Assembly (NCBI RefSeq): GCF_015326965.1
Contig: NZ_CP017659.1
Location: 1,674,001 to 1,738,000 of the forward strand
Length of the DNA stretch: 64,000 nucleotides
Source: Paenibacillus sp. JZ16
GTDB taxonomy: Bacteria > Bacillota > Bacilli > Paenibacillales > Paenibacillaceae
Direction: 5' to 3'
Made by a program: the position numbers and the translations under genes. A model generated the notes under the pieces. That model had not been told where the DNA came from and did not search any database. It saw nothing but the letters and a program-made list of their open reading frames with translations. This document shows positions 1-9,049 of this stretch, one piece after another (the first letter of the stretch is position 1; the number at the start of each line of letters is the position of its first letter).

Positions 1-1223
1 TCATGCACCTCTTGCAGATGCAACGATTCTCCCTGGCGAGGTCCGGTAATATCCGTTGCATAAACGATGAAGCCATAGCTTTGACCCAGCAGTTCCATCG
101 GTACAGGTGTTGTGCGTTTCACCGCCTCGGATAGCGTCGGCAGATGCTCCAGCAAGTCGGCATAATGCGTCATGCGAACCGAGCCATAGCTTTTTTTCTT
201 GACGGGCTGAGGCAAACTTGGAAAATCAGAGAGCTCTTTTCCCTGATGCTTCGCAATCATGCTGCGAATAACCTCGTACTTGGCTGTTACATCCCCGCAC
301 TCCGAGAGTGGGGCATCATAATCATAGCTGGTGATCGTCGGCTCATACTTCTCGTGAAAATTCGCCCCGTTATAAAATCCGAAATTGGTTCCCCCATGAA
401 ACATGTAGAAATTCACGGATGCATGCAAGTCCAGCATCTCTTTGAACACCGCAGCGGCATCTTCCGCGTCCCGGGTATGATGCGGTTTCAGCCAATGATC
501 AAACCATCCGTTCCAGTATTCCATGCACATGAGAGGGTCTTCCGCCCGATATTCCCGCAGTTTGGCAAAAGCCTCTTCCGTTCTCGAACCAAAGTTGACG
601 GTGGCAAGCACGCCTGGAACGGTTCCCCCTTGCAGCATTCCGTCGGTGGGACCATCCGAAGTGAACAGCAATACATCTACGCCCCGCTTGATCAAGCCAT
701 CCTTCAAATACTCCAGATATGCCGTATCATTTCCGTAGCTCCCGTACTCGTTCTCGATTTGCATTGCAATCACCGGGCCTCCATTGGAGGTTAATAACGG
801 AACCAGCCGCGGAATCAGTTCATCATAATAATGGTCAACCTTCTCCAGATACAACGGATCCATGCATCGCAGATGGATATCAGGATACTTCAGCAGCCAG
901 GACGGCAGCCCGCCAAATTCCCATTCTGCGCATATGTAAGGGCTTGGCCGAAGGATCACATGCAGCCCGAGATCACCGGCGATTTGGACGAATCTCACCA
1001 AGTCGGTGATGCCTTCAAAAGTAAATTGTCCTTCCATGGGTTCATGCAAATTCCAGGGAATATAGGTTTCCACGGTGTTTAATCCACAGCTTTGCAGCTT
1101 CATTAGTCTGTCTTCCCAATACTCCGGCACGATCCGAAAATAATGTACGGCACCCGACAAAATCTGGATCGGCTCATCGCCGAGCACGAACTGTTGATTA
1201 ACCGCTTTCAATTGAGCTTTCAT
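1..1223 (-). CDS. Beta-galactosidase, GH35 family, 3' end beyond the window
   Basis: This reading frame runs from an ATG at 1223 off the left edge, giving about 407 N-terminal residues. It hydrolyses terminal beta-galactosides; no signal peptide is visible, so it is probably cytoplasmic. Family marks seen are the N-terminal YFR/ETYIPWN region, the GGPVIAMQIENEYGSYG segment that carries the acid/base glutamate of GH35, and the later NFYMFHGGTNFGF segment. The start follows a purine-rich stretch and aligns with the normal GH35 N-terminus. It is divergent from the AraC-type regulator at 1417, its likely controller. The C-terminal beta-sandwich part is not in view. Confidence 0.93.
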   Translation of the reverse strand, partial: MKAQLKAVNQQFVLGDEPIQILSGAVHYFRIVPEYWEDRLMKLQSCGLNTVETYIPWNLHEPMEGQFTFEGITDLVRFVQIAGDLGLHVILRPSPYICAEWEFGGLPSWLLKYPDIHLRCMDPLYLEKVDHYYDELIPRLVPLLTSNGGPVIAMQIENEYGSYGNDTAYLEYLKDGLIKRGVDVLLFTSDGPTDGMLQGGTVPGVLATVNFGSRTEEAFAKLREYRAEDPLMCMEYWNGWFDHWLKPHHTRDAEDAAAVFKEMLDLHASVNFYMFHGGTNFGFYNGANFHEKYEPTITSYDYDAPLSECGDVTAKYEVIRSMIAKHQGKELSDFPSLPQPVKKKSYGSVRMTHYADLLEHLPTLSEAVKRTTPVPMELLGQSYGFIVYATDITGPRQGESLHLQEVH

Positions 1224-1416
1224 TTTCTGTTTCCTCCCTGCTCGTATCATTTTGCTTGCTATTGTCATCATCTATCAAAAGCTCGTGCTGCTCAATCTCC
1301 AAATGGAGCATTCTTTATACCTTTTGTGCCGAATATTCAGAATCGAGAAGAACCTATTATGATACAATATATGGCATAATCACTGGAATTTTCGAAGCTA
1401 AAGGAGCATGGCCATT

Positions 1417-2331
1417 ATGGATATCGCTTTTCGCTTTCCCAATATGATTCACACGCTTCAAGTAACGGGATGCCATTTCGATTCCCAGCCGCCCGGCTGG
1501 AGTTATCCGAGGCATCATCATCACCTGTTTGAGCTGCTGTACTGTCTGGAAGGCGAGGTTCTCCAGGAAATTCATCGGGAGTCTTTTACGCTGCGGCAAG
1601 GAGAATGGCTTCTGATCAAATCCGGAGTCCCCCATCAAACCACGAATCTGGCCAACGGGCCATATGGATACTTTAATGTTCATTTTGATCTCGATGATCA
1701 GGAAATTCGAAGCTCATTATCCGCTGCCCCTTACCGTCACATTCGCCAACAGGAAAGCGAGCACAGCAATCTGAAGGCATACGTTCAAGAGCTGGAGGGA
1801 ATCGTTCGACGCAGTCAGCCGGCAGCCCATTCGCTTCAACCGGAGAACCCGAGGGCTGAATACAATCTCACTTTTGAAGACAGACTTCTGCTCCAATCCT
1901 ATACATTACTCATCATCCACGATGTGCTCTCCCTCCTGAAGGTGCAGGATGAAGTCAAGCTGTCTTCGTCGACACAGGCAGTATCAGGCTCCCACAAGCC
2001 GTCTTCCTTGCTTGCAGCCGATGCGGCGCATGCCATTGAAGAGAAGCTGTCATCAGGGCTTACAGAAGAGATCTCTGTCACAGCCGTATCCAAAGAGCTG
2101 AATTTAAGCCGCAGCCAATGCAGCAAGTTGTTTCGCCAAGTTTACGGAATATCGCCAAGACAATATATCAGCCGACAAAAGCTCACCCTGGCCAAAGAGC
2201 TGCTGGTCACGACCCATCTGCCAATGACGGCGATTGCCGACAAACTCGGCTTTCGCTCAGCCAGCCATTTTTCAAGGCAATTCCGCCGCTGGACCGGGCA
2301 GTCGCCGACAGAATACCGTCCCAGACACTAA
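1417..2331 (+). CDS. AraC family transcriptional regulator, cupin sensor plus HTH
   Basis: This is a 304-residue regulator with an N-terminal cupin-like arabinose-binding fold (HHHHLFELLYCLEGE, then VPHQT) and a C-terminal pair of helix-turn-helix motifs ending in the AraC signature (MTAIADKLGFRSASHFSRQFRRWTG). The open frame starts at an ATG at 1408, but that is one base from the AAGGAG at 1401-1406. The ATG at 1417 sits 10 bases away and is preferred. It is divergent from the GH35 gene with 193 bases between, so it probably activates that gene in response to a sugar. The ligand is not readable from sequence. Confidence 0.93.
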   Translation: MDIAFRFPNMIHTLQVTGCHFDSQPPGWSYPRHHHHLFELLYCLEGEVLQEIHRESFTLRQGEWLLIKSGVPHQTTNLANGPYGYFNVHFDLDDQEIRSSLSAAPYRHIRQQESEHSNLKAYVQELEGIVRRSQPAAHSLQPENPRAEYNLTFEDRLLLQSYTLLIIHDVLSLLKVQDEVKLSSSTQAVSGSHKPSSLLAADAAHAIEEKLSSGLTEEISVTAVSKELNLSRSQCSKLFRQVYGISPRQYISRQKLTLAKELLVTTHLPMTAIADKLGFRSASHFSRQFRRWTGQSPTEYRPRH

Positions 2332-2363
2332 GTCGTGAAACTTGATTATTTTTAGTAAGTTAC

Positions 2364-2415
2364 TTGACAATCAATAGCATAATTGAGTATGATACAATCT
2401 ATAGTTTCAGCTATA
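2364..2415 (+). promoter_or_regulatory. Promoter of the DoxX gene with an adjacent dyad
   Basis: TTGACA at 2364-2369 and TATGAT at 2388-2393 are separated by 18 bases, a good sigma-A promoter. Just after the -10 lies an inverted repeat, TATAG at 2400-2404 and CTATA at 2411-2415, six bases apart. This is where a repressor of a stress-induced DoxX gene could bind. The promoter is well supported; the operator is inference. Confidence 0.6.
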
Positions 2416-2462
2416 CAAAAGTTAGTTGATAACCACTTAAAAATAAGGAGCTGTTACCATTC

Positions 2463-2855
2463 ATGCGTAGCTATTCTTCTATGGGTACTTTCATTATTCG
2501 GGTTATTCTGGGCGTTATCTTTTTGGCTCACGGTTTGGATAAATTCCAGAGCGGCATCGGCAACATCGAGGGCTTTTTCGCCAGTTTGGGAATCCCCGCA
2601 TTCATGGCGACCGTTGTGGCCATTATCGAAATTGTGGGTGGTATTGCATTGATTATCGGTTTGGGAACGAGAATTGCCTCCCTTGTTCTTGGCGTTGTGC
2701 TTGTCGTAGCTATTTTTCAGGCCAAGCTCGGCATGGGCTTCCTGGGTGGCTATGAATTGGATATTGCCTTGCTGGCCATGGCCGTTCATCTTGCCCTTAG
2801 CGGCAGCAGCCTGCTCTCGGTCGATTCGTTGTTTGGCAAGAAAAACAAAGCCTAA
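2463..2855 (+). CDS. DoxX family membrane protein
   Basis: A 130-residue, four-helix integral membrane protein. Family marks are the RVILGVIFLAHGLDKF opening, the FFASLGIP loop and the IEIVGGIALIIGLGTR helix. DoxX proteins are tied to redox and thiol or quinone stress, often under MarR/HxlR-type repressors; substrate and reaction are unclear. AAGGAG at 2445-2450 is 12 bases from the ATG. The gene is monocistronic, with its own promoter upstream and repeat copy A plus a terminator downstream. Confidence 0.88.
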   Translation: MRSYSSMGTFIIRVILGVIFLAHGLDKFQSGIGNIEGFFASLGIPAFMATVVAIIEIVGGIALIIGLGTRIASLVLGVVLVVAIFQAKLGMGFLGGYELDIALLAMAVHLALSGSSLLSVDSLFGKKNKA

Positions 2856-2870
2856 GCGACGACCTTATGT

Positions 2871-2979
2871 AAGAAAAACGTCCATCGACGTACTCTCGAA
2901 GAAGACAGACCGCGTTTAACGGTAGTTTTTCTTGCGATATCAGGCAGCACATCCTCCGAAGTTTATACTTTCTGATATC
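2871..2979 (+). repeat. Structured intergenic repeat, copy A (109 bp)
   Basis: The outer arms AAGAAAAAC (2871) and GTTTTTCTT (2925-2933) are complementary. They enclose the hairpin ACGTC-4-GACGT (2878-2891), the conserved AGACAGACCG, and the hairpin ACCG/CGGT. A second stem, GATATCAG (2936) with CTGATATC (2972-2979), follows. Copies B (9812-9920) and C (31697-31809) keep the same plan with changed but still pairing stem bases. I do not recognise the family. Confidence 0.8.
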
Positions 2980-2994
2980 TTAGAACATAGAAAG

Positions 2995-3054
2995 AGAGCC
3001 GCACCTGACGATCAGTCTCCCAAGATCCTGATCCAGTGGTACGGCTCTTTTTTT
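2995..3054 (+). terminator. Intrinsic terminator after the DoxX gene
   Basis: GAGCCG-type arms (2996-3005 against 3038-3047) enclose a second GATCAG/CTGATC stem and are followed by a seven-T run. It sits between convergent genes and may work weakly in both directions. Confidence 0.8.
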
Positions 3055-3059
3055 ACATG

Positions 3060-4301
3060 TTATGAAAAGCTGCTACCGCCCTTTTCGGCCGCTATAGCCG
3101 ATTTCCTCTGCAGTCTCAGAAGCGCGAACGATAACCCTGCGGATATCGCAATACAGATGGAGCCTGCAATGTACACCATGCGAATGCCGAGTGTATCCGC
3201 AATCAGACCCATGACCGCAATCGATAAACTCGTTACCGTGGACAGCAAGATATCACGCGAAGCGTAGATTTTCGGCAGCAGCTCTTGATCCACGCTGGAT
3301 TGGAGCGCGGTTTGCTGCGCCACATCCCGCAGCTGATAGGCCGGTCCCATTGCAATACATAGGATTAATGCCATGATCGGGATACTGTTTAGGCCATACC
3401 ACAGGGTAAGCAAACTGAACACCGCTGATCCTACGGCCATGCATGGAATCAGATTTTTCTGGATAAAGGAAGACAGGAGCAGCATCAGCAGCCCACCCGC
3501 AATGGCGCCTATATAATAACTTGCATTAATGAATCCCCACCAAGCTTCGCCTTGATGCAGCACTTCCTTGACATACACCAGCGTGATCGCTCCCACCCAG
3601 ATGGTTCCCGCGATCCCTTCAATCATATCCATCATCGTCACGATTCTTAATGTCGGATTTCTCCACAGGTAGAACCAGCCTTCACGAATCACTTCCCAGC
3701 CTGTTTTCGCTCCTCCCGCCGCAGCCGGTTCCTTCTCCTTCATAGAGCGTGCTGCGATCCAAAGGCACAACACGGATACCCAGATGAGTACGCAGCTCAT
3801 GATTAACGTCGGCATATGTCCAAACCGTACAACGAGAAAGCCCGTGAAGGTATATCCTGCAATCTGCAAGGATTGACTAGTCACGGACAGAGAGCTGTTA
3901 GCCTTAACCAGCCGGTCAGGTGCAACTACTCTCGGAACCATGGACTGAATGAGCGGGTTTCCCCATCCTTCGGTAAAAGCAATGAACAAGATAAACATAC
4001 ACAGCACGGAAACCTGAGTTGATATGTAGGGAAATGCGATAACCAATGCGGTTAACAACAGGGCTTTCATGACTTGAAGCCTCACCAGAAGCTTGGAGAA
4101 GCCGAATTTCTCCATCACAAGCGGAGCCGTAAGGCCGGCGACTAACCGTGCGACTGCGTTAAACAGCGGGAATAACGCGGCAATAAAGGCCGATCCGGAT
4201 TCTTGATACATAAAGGTAGTCAATACCATGATGTAGACAACGCCTGCAAGCGAAATGCTTGAATGCGCGGTCCAGTAGTATAGAAAGCCTCCTCGTTTCA
4301 T
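3060..4301 (-). CDS. MFS transporter, DHA-type exporter
   Basis: A 413-residue major facilitator superfamily protein with about 12 hydrophobic segments. Basic loops between helices 2 and 3 and the VVRFGHMPTLIM-type repeats fit a drug/metabolite exporter. The frame extends to a GTG at 4307, but AGGGTG is six bases before the ATG at 4301, so the latter is preferred. It is a single gene between two terminators. Substrate is unknown. Confidence 0.85.
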   Translation of the reverse strand: MKRGGFLYYWTAHSSISLAGVVYIMVLTTFMYQESGSAFIAALFPLFNAVARLVAGLTAPLVMEKFGFSKLLVRLQVMKALLLTALVIAFPYISTQVSVLCMFILFIAFTEGWGNPLIQSMVPRVVAPDRLVKANSSLSVTSQSLQIAGYTFTGFLVVRFGHMPTLIMSCVLIWVSVLCLWIAARSMKEKEPAAAGGAKTGWEVIREGWFYLWRNPTLRIVTMMDMIEGIAGTIWVGAITLVYVKEVLHQGEAWWGFINASYYIGAIAGGLLMLLLSSFIQKNLIPCMAVGSAVFSLLTLWYGLNSIPIMALILCIAMGPAYQLRDVAQQTALQSSVDQELLPKIYASRDILLSTVTSLSIAVMGLIADTLGIRMVYIAGSICIAISAGLSFALLRLQRKSAIAAEKGGSSFS

Positions 4302-4389
4302 GTCCACACCCTGTTCTGCTGATCTTTTTTCTAATAGTCATAACATAGGTTGAAAGTTTCTGTAAAGATAACGGAAGTTCCCCCATACT

Positions 4390-4431
4390 AAAAAAAGCCT
4401 GCTCCCATGATCCATCCATGAGAGCAGACTT
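4390..4431 (-). terminator. Terminator of the abfA - DUF6171 unit
   Basis: On the minus strand, a TGCTC..GAGCA stem with a CATG/CATG inner part is followed by a run of seven U (A-run at 4390-4396 on the plus strand). Confidence 0.75.
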
Positions 4432-4443
4432 ACTATAACTCGG

Positions 4444-4722
4444 CTATGAAGCGCTATGGGCAACCGACCAACGGTCCTGCCCCGGATAAGGACATCGCTT
4501 GTCTTTAAGCTTCGCGGTGATCTGTACGATGCAGCCGCACAGCGTGCATGTCGTGTTCCCTTGCAGCTTTGGACAAGAGAAGCACGCACGCAGACGGGCA
4601 TCATACTCACCATCCGGCACGCAACGGTCAGACGTAAACATTGGAGATGATAGGACGCGCGTAATTTGTTCCTCGTTAACCCGGTAATCGTCATGACAAC
4701 CTTTACACCGATTATCCGCCAT
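4444..4722 (-). CDS. DUF6171 family small cysteine-rich protein
   Basis: A 92-residue protein of unknown function. It has an N-terminal CxxC (CKGC) and a C-terminal cluster CFSCPKL...CTLCGC...CPYPGQDRW, the layout of a small zinc-binding protein. The pattern matches DUF6171 of bacilli and paenibacilli as I remember it. It starts 9 bases after the arabinofuranosidase stop and shares its terminator, so the two are co-transcribed. No functional link to arabinan use is evident. Confidence 0.75.
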   Translation of the reverse strand: MADNRCKGCHDDYRVNEEQITRVLSSPMFTSDRCVPDGEYDARLRACFSCPKLQGNTTCTLCGCIVQITAKLKDKRCPYPGQDRWSVAHSAS

Positions 4723-4731
4723 CCTCTTCGT

Positions 4732-6225
4732 TTATCCTGCCGTGATCTCGAGAACGGTAACGGACATCGGTGCCAGCTTGGCACGCAGAACGTCGCCTTC
4801 CTGTTCAAAAGCATGGAATGCAGCCGGCTTCAGAGTCTCCGGCGATTCAAAGGTGTTGTGAGCGTCCAGCGAATCGGAGGCTAGCTGCCGGCCTACGATC
4901 TTGGACACCGCTCCGCTTAATCCCCGAAGCTGAATCGTCACGTCACTTTGCTCCGCATGACTCACATTACACAGACTCACATGGATTTTGCCGGCTTGAT
5001 CCTTCGAGGCCGTTACGGATACTTGCGGAATCTTCTCGCCGTCCATCTCATAATCAGCGCCGCTGTAGTTGGTAGCCAAACGCTCTGCATCCTGATGCAC
5101 TTTATACATATCAAACACATGATAAGTCGGAGTAAGAATCATCTTCTCGCCTTCGGTTAAAATGACGGACTGCAGCACATTGACAATCTGCGCAATGTTC
5201 GCCATGACCACCCGATCATTATGCTCGTGGAAGATATTCAGCGTTAAACCCGCCACCAGAGCATCACGGATCGTATTCTGCTGATACAGGAAGCCCGGAT
5301 TGGTGCCAGGCTCTACGTCAAACCAGGTTCCCCACTCGTCTACAATGAGGCCGATCCGCTTGTTAGGATCATACTGGTCCATGATTGCCGAATGTCTCGT
5401 AATCAATTCATCCATATGAAGCGCCTTCTTCATCGTGGTGAACCATTCCTGTTCGCTGAATCCGGTAGCAGCGCCTTTGCCTGTCCAGAATTCGCCAGGA
5501 ATCGTGTAATAGTGAAGACTGATGGCATCCATGAACGGATGCGCTTCTCTCATCACGGTTTCCATCCAGCGGTAATCATCCACGTTCGGGCCGCAGGCAA
5601 TCTTGTAGATCTTGTTATCGCCATAGTTGCGAACATAAGTCTGATAGCGTCTGTACAGATCCGCATAATACTCCGGCCGCATATTGCCGCCGCAGCCCCA
5701 GTTCTCGTTCCCGACGCCAAAATATTTAACATTCCATGGCTTCTCGCGGCCATTCTCCTGGCGCCATGCGGCCATCGGCGACACGCCATCAAAGGTCATG
5801 TATTCAACCCATTCCGACATTTCCTGCACGGTGCCGCTGCCGACATTGCCCGATATGTATGGTTCACAACCCAGAAGCTCGCAAAGACGGAGGAATTCGT
5901 GGGTGCCAAAATGGTTGTTCTCCACAACGCCGCCCCAGTGCGTATTGACCATTTGCTTCCGATTCTCTCGTGGACCGACGCCGTCCTTCCAGTGGTACTC
6001 GTCGGCAAAACAACCGCCTGGCCAGCGCAGCACCGGTATGTTAAGCTGTTTCAGCGCCTCCAGTACATCATTGCGGATCCCCTCCGTATTCGGAATCGGT
6101 GAATCCTCACCCACCCATATGCCCTCATAAATGCAGCGACCCAGATGTTCGGAAAAATGACCATAAATATTGCGGTTGATCTTGCCTTTGGATAAATCCG
6201 AATGAATGGTAATAACATGACTCAT
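4732..6225 (-). CDS. abfA: Alpha-L-arabinofuranosidase, GH51
   Basis: A 497-residue cytoplasmic enzyme that removes alpha-L-arabinofuranosyl groups from arabino- and xylo-oligosaccharides. It has the full GH51 plan: (beta/alpha)8 barrel plus C-terminal beta domain. Catalytic residues visible are Glu174 in GNENWG (acid/base) and Glu297 in VDEWG (nucleophile). Length is normal for the family and there is no signal peptide. It leads a two-gene unit with the DUF6171 gene. A good promoter and a cre-like site lie upstream, so carbon catabolite control is likely. Confidence 0.96.
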   Translation of the reverse strand: MSHVITIHSDLSKGKINRNIYGHFSEHLGRCIYEGIWVGEDSPIPNTEGIRNDVLEALKQLNIPVLRWPGGCFADEYHWKDGVGPRENRKQMVNTHWGGVVENNHFGTHEFLRLCELLGCEPYISGNVGSGTVQEMSEWVEYMTFDGVSPMAAWRQENGREKPWNVKYFGVGNENWGCGGNMRPEYYADLYRRYQTYVRNYGDNKIYKIACGPNVDDYRWMETVMREAHPFMDAISLHYYTIPGEFWTGKGAATGFSEQEWFTTMKKALHMDELITRHSAIMDQYDPNKRIGLIVDEWGTWFDVEPGTNPGFLYQQNTIRDALVAGLTLNIFHEHNDRVVMANIAQIVNVLQSVILTEGEKMILTPTYHVFDMYKVHQDAERLATNYSGADYEMDGEKIPQVSVTASKDQAGKIHVSLCNVSHAEQSDVTIQLRGLSGAVSKIVGRQLASDSLDAHNTFESPETLKPAAFHAFEQEGDVLRAKLAPMSVTVLEITAG

Positions 6226-6293
6226 GACTTATTCCGCTCCTCACCGTTGTTTTATAGATGTTTATATGAAACAGTTTAACATTCTTTAAAACA

Positions 6294-6343
6294 ATGATAT
6301 CGACCAAACCGGATTCCGTCAACCCGTAATTTAAACGCTTTCA
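6294..6343 (-). promoter_or_regulatory. abfA promoter with cre-like CcpA site
   Basis: On the minus strand, TTGACG (6317-6322) and TATCAT (6294-6299) are separated by exactly 17 bases. Immediately upstream, TGAAAGCGTTTAAA (6330-6343) matches the cre consensus except in the CA end. CcpA control of an arabinofuranosidase is expected; this site lies upstream of the -35. Confidence 0.65.
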
Positions 6344-6365
6344 CGAAATAGCCTTATTTTTCACC

Positions 6366-6416
6366 AAAAAAAGACCGGCCCAAACCGATCTTCCGATCGG
6401 GCTCTGGGCCAGTCTC
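6366..6416 (-). terminator. Terminator of the amino acid ABC operon
   Basis: AGACTGGCCC/GGGCCGGTCT arms on the minus strand enclose a CGATC stem and are followed by seven U. It lies a few bases after the ATPase gene. Confidence 0.8.
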
Positions 6417-6419
6417 TCT

Positions 6420-7166
6420 TCAACGCGTCGCCCGGATTAAAAATTCCCGGGTGCGCTCTGCCTTCGGTTGGTTAAATATTTGATCCGGCGTGCCGGATTC
6501 GACGACCTGTCCGTTATCCATGAAGATCATTCGGTCCGCCACTTCTTTGGCAAAACTCATCTCATGCGTGACGATCACCATCGTCATATGCTCCTCGGCC
6601 AGCTGCTTGATAACCGCCAGCACCTCGCCGGTCAGCTCGGGGTCCAGCGCCGATGTCGGTTCGTCAAACAGCATGATGTCCGGATTCATCATCAGTGCTC
6701 TCGCAATGGCCACACGCTGTTTCTGTCCGCCCGACAGATTCCCGGGGTATACGTCTGCTTTATCAGATAAACCGACCTTCTTCAGCAGAGCGGCGCTGTT
6801 TACCCTAACCTCTTCCTTTGATTGTTTCTTCACATGTTTAGGTGCCAGTCCCAGATTCTCCTGTACCGTGAGATGAGGAAACAGGTTAAAATGCTGGAAT
6901 ACCATGCCCATCCGGGATGTGATCGCTTTGATCCCCGGCGGGCTGGCATATACGCCATCCTTCACGAGATATTGATCCTGCAGCTTGATCGATCCGCCAT
7001 TAATCTCCTCCAGATGCACCAGGCTCCGGAGCATGGTGCTCTTCCCCGATCCGGAAGGTCCGATGACGGCAATCACTTCATTCTTCTGAATCTCAAAGCT
7101 GACGTCCTTCAGCACGTCCAGCTGGCCGAAGGATTTTTTCACATGGGTTACTTCGATAATTGCCAT
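6420..7166 (-). CDS. Polar amino acid ABC transporter, ATP-binding protein
   Basis: A 248-residue GlnQ/HisP-type ATPase. Walker A is GPSGSGKST, the signature LSGGQKQR, Walker [15 protein letters not shown], and the switch histidine lies in VTHEM. It powers import through the permease 15 bases upstream, with the binding protein at 7999. It is the last gene of the unit and is followed by a terminator. The exact amino acid is not readable; glutamine, cystine or basic amino acids are all possible. Confidence 0.93.
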   Translation of the reverse strand: MAIIEVTHVKKSFGQLDVLKDVSFEIQKNEVIAVIGPSGSGKSTMLRSLVHLEEINGGSIKLQDQYLVKDGVYASPPGIKAITSRMGMVFQHFNLFPHLTVQENLGLAPKHVKKQSKEEVRVNSAALLKKVGLSDKADVYPGNLSGGQKQRVAIARALMMNPDIMLFDEPTSALDPELTGEVLAVIKQLAEEHMTMVIVTHEMSFAKEVADRMIFMDNGQVVESGTPDQIFNQPKAERTREFLIRATR

Positions 7167-7181
7167 TACACGACAGTCCTT

Positions 7182-7841
7182 CTATTCATATTTAAATCGG
7201 CGTTCCAGAAACTTAAACAACATGGTTAACACGAGCGTCATTAGCAGGTATATGACGCCTGCAATGAAAAACGGCATAATCGTAACATCGCGATTGACCG
7301 CCGTATAGGCGAAGTGCAGTAACTCCGGAACCGCTACGGCATACAGCAGCGCCGTATCTTTTACCAGTGTAATGGATTCATTGGATACCGCCGGCAGGGC
7401 TACGCGAAACATTTGGGGCAGAATCACTTTCGTGGTCGTTTGCCAGCGGTTCAGGCCCAGCACCTTGGACGCTTCATATTGACCCTTGTCAATCGCCAAG
7501 AGGCCTCCCCGAAAGATCTCCGCAAAATAAGCAGCATAGTTTAGCACAAATGCCAAACATGCGGCTACAAAACGGTCCAGAACGAGATACTCTCCGATCA
7601 CGGGCAGCACTGGCAGCCCAAAACAAAAGAACAACAGCTGCAGCAGCAGCGGGGTACCACGAAACACATAAATATAGGCATTGGCCAACCAAGCCAGCGG
7701 CTTGATTGCGCTTCGAACCATTAACGTGAACACAAACCCGAGCGGGATGGAAACCAGGATAGCAATTAAAAACAACAGTATCGTTGTCTGTGCGCCCTCC
7801 AGCATCGGTTTGCCGATTTGAACAATGTAATCCATACTCAT
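7182..7841 (-). CDS. Polar amino acid ABC transporter, permease
   Basis: A 219-residue HisM/GlnP-family permease with about five membrane helices. It has the cytoplasmic EASKVLGLNRWQTTTKVILPQ loop that docks on the ATPase. AGGAG lies 10 bases before the ATG. A hairpin separates it from the binding-protein gene, which would let the binding protein be made in excess. Confidence 0.92.
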   Translation of the reverse strand: MSMDYIVQIGKPMLEGAQTTILLFLIAILVSIPLGFVFTLMVRSAIKPLAWLANAYIYVFRGTPLLLQLLFFCFGLPVLPVIGEYLVLDRFVAACLAFVLNYAAYFAEIFRGGLLAIDKGQYEASKVLGLNRWQTTTKVILPQMFRVALPAVSNESITLVKDTALLYAVAVPELLHFAYTAVNRDVTIMPFFIAGVIYLLMTLVLTMLFKFLERRFKYE

Positions 7842-7921
7842 ATACGCTTAACTCCTAATGGAAAAACTTCTTGAGATGCTTGAAGTTCTTCAAAAATATC
7901 GTAGACCCATGGAAGGAACAC

Positions 7922-7955
7922 AAAACCGGAGCCTTTGGTCAAAGTCCGGTTTTTT
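7922..7955 (-). terminator. Intra-operon hairpin between binding protein and permease
   Basis: AAAACCGGA and TCCGGTTTT pair around a CTTTG/CAAAG inner stem, with a short U tract on the minus strand. It would act as a leaky terminator or a 3' stabiliser for the binding-protein mRNA. A CYATGGAAGGA sequence is repeated on both sides of it. Confidence 0.6.
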
Positions 7956-7998
7956 GGAATACCTATGGAAGGATGAATAACCATCCTTGTGGAACGTC

Positions 7999-8769
7999 TT
8001 ACTTCAACACTTTGTTTTCGCCAAACCATTTCTCGGAAATCTTGGCTGCCGTACCATCGGCATTCATTTCGTCCAGTGCTTTTTGCAGGCTTTGAAGCAG
8101 CTCCTCGTTGCCTTTTTTAACCCCGATCCCGTACTGCTCCGGTGCCAGAGATTCCTCGAGAATCTTGTATATTCCCTCTTCCTTGGACATGAAGTATTTC
8201 ATCACCACTTCGTCTATGACCACAGCCTCTACGCGTCCATTCTTCAAATCGCTCAGAGCCAGCATATTGTCAGGGAATTCGTTGATCTTCTTCACTTGCG
8301 TGTGAATCTCGTTGGCGCTTAACGCGTCAGCTGCCGAGGACAGCGACTGCAAACCGATCTCTTTGCCTGCCAAATCGCTGATCGAAGTTATATCCGAATC
8401 AGCCAGCACGGCGACGACCTGACTGTTCTCCAGATAAGGCTTGGTGAACAACACTTTCTCCTTGCGCTCATCGGTGATGGTATAGCCGTTCCATATCAAG
8501 TCAATGCGGCCGCTGCTAAGTTCGGACTCCTTCGATTTCCAGTCAATCGGCTGGAACTTGACTTCCTTGCCCATCTTCTCAGCGGCTGCACGGGCATAAT
8601 CGATATCAAAGCCGACAATTTCATTGCTCTCGTCGCGAAAGCCCATGGGCGCAAACTTGTCGTCGATCCCGACAACCAGCTCATTGCCGCCGCTTGCGGA
8701 GCTTGAACAGCCGACTACGGTTAATAACAGCATGAAGCCTGCTAATACTGATGCTATCTTTTTCACCAA
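7999..8769 (-). CDS. Polar amino acid ABC transporter, substrate-binding lipoprotein
   Basis: A 256-residue extracytoplasmic solute-binding protein of family 3. A hydrophobic signal ends in the lipobox VVGC, so it is membrane-anchored by lipid. Typical SBP_bac_3 segments are the VGIDDKFAPMGF opening, VGFDIDYA, and the ligand-binding arginine region WNGYTITDERKEKV. The frame begins with TTG (8769) followed by GTG (8766); GAGGGGG favours the GTG by spacing. It is the first gene of the three-gene import operon. Confidence 0.92.
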   Translation of the reverse strand: MVKKIASVLAGFMLLLTVVGCSSSASGGNELVVGIDDKFAPMGFRDESNEIVGFDIDYARAAAEKMGKEVKFQPIDWKSKESELSSGRIDLIWNGYTITDERKEKVLFTKPYLENSQVVAVLADSDITSISDLAGKEIGLQSLSSAADALSANEIHTQVKKINEFPDNMLALSDLKNGRVEAVVIDEVVMKYFMSKEEGIYKILEESLAPEQYGIGVKKGNEELLQSLQKALDEMNADGTAAKISEKWFGENKVLK

Positions 8770-8950
8770 AAAATCCCCCTCGTAGACATTAAACGCAGCT
8801 ATATTCTGGATGCAAAGGAATTCGCATCAGATGCAAAGACTGCTTTTTCGCTTTAGTACGTTATCAAGACTCCATGATACCATATTAGCAGAGAAGAGTC
8901 GATAGTTTCATAGAATGGTCAATTTTCACCGTCTGATATGAAATTTATGT

Positions 8951-8981
8951 ATTTTCATCCTATTTTAAGGTTATTTTAAGG
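8951..8981 (+). promoter_or_regulatory. Three 11-bp-spaced direct repeats upstream of the secreted repeat protein
   Basis: ATTTTCATC (8951), ATTTTAAGG (8962) and ATTTTAAGG (8973) are spaced exactly 11 bases apart, one DNA turn. Such tandem half-sites are typical of OmpR/PhoB-family response regulators. The cognate regulator cannot be named. Confidence 0.4.
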
Positions 8982-9049
8982 ATGAATTCAGTTTAGCGGG
9001 AAAGAATGATGGACTGTAAGACCAACATCAAGAAAGGCGGTAAACAACA

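Noticed and set aside
144..1082. Plus-strand frames at the left edge
   Set aside because: They are antisense to the GH35 gene, which reads through without stops on the minus strand.
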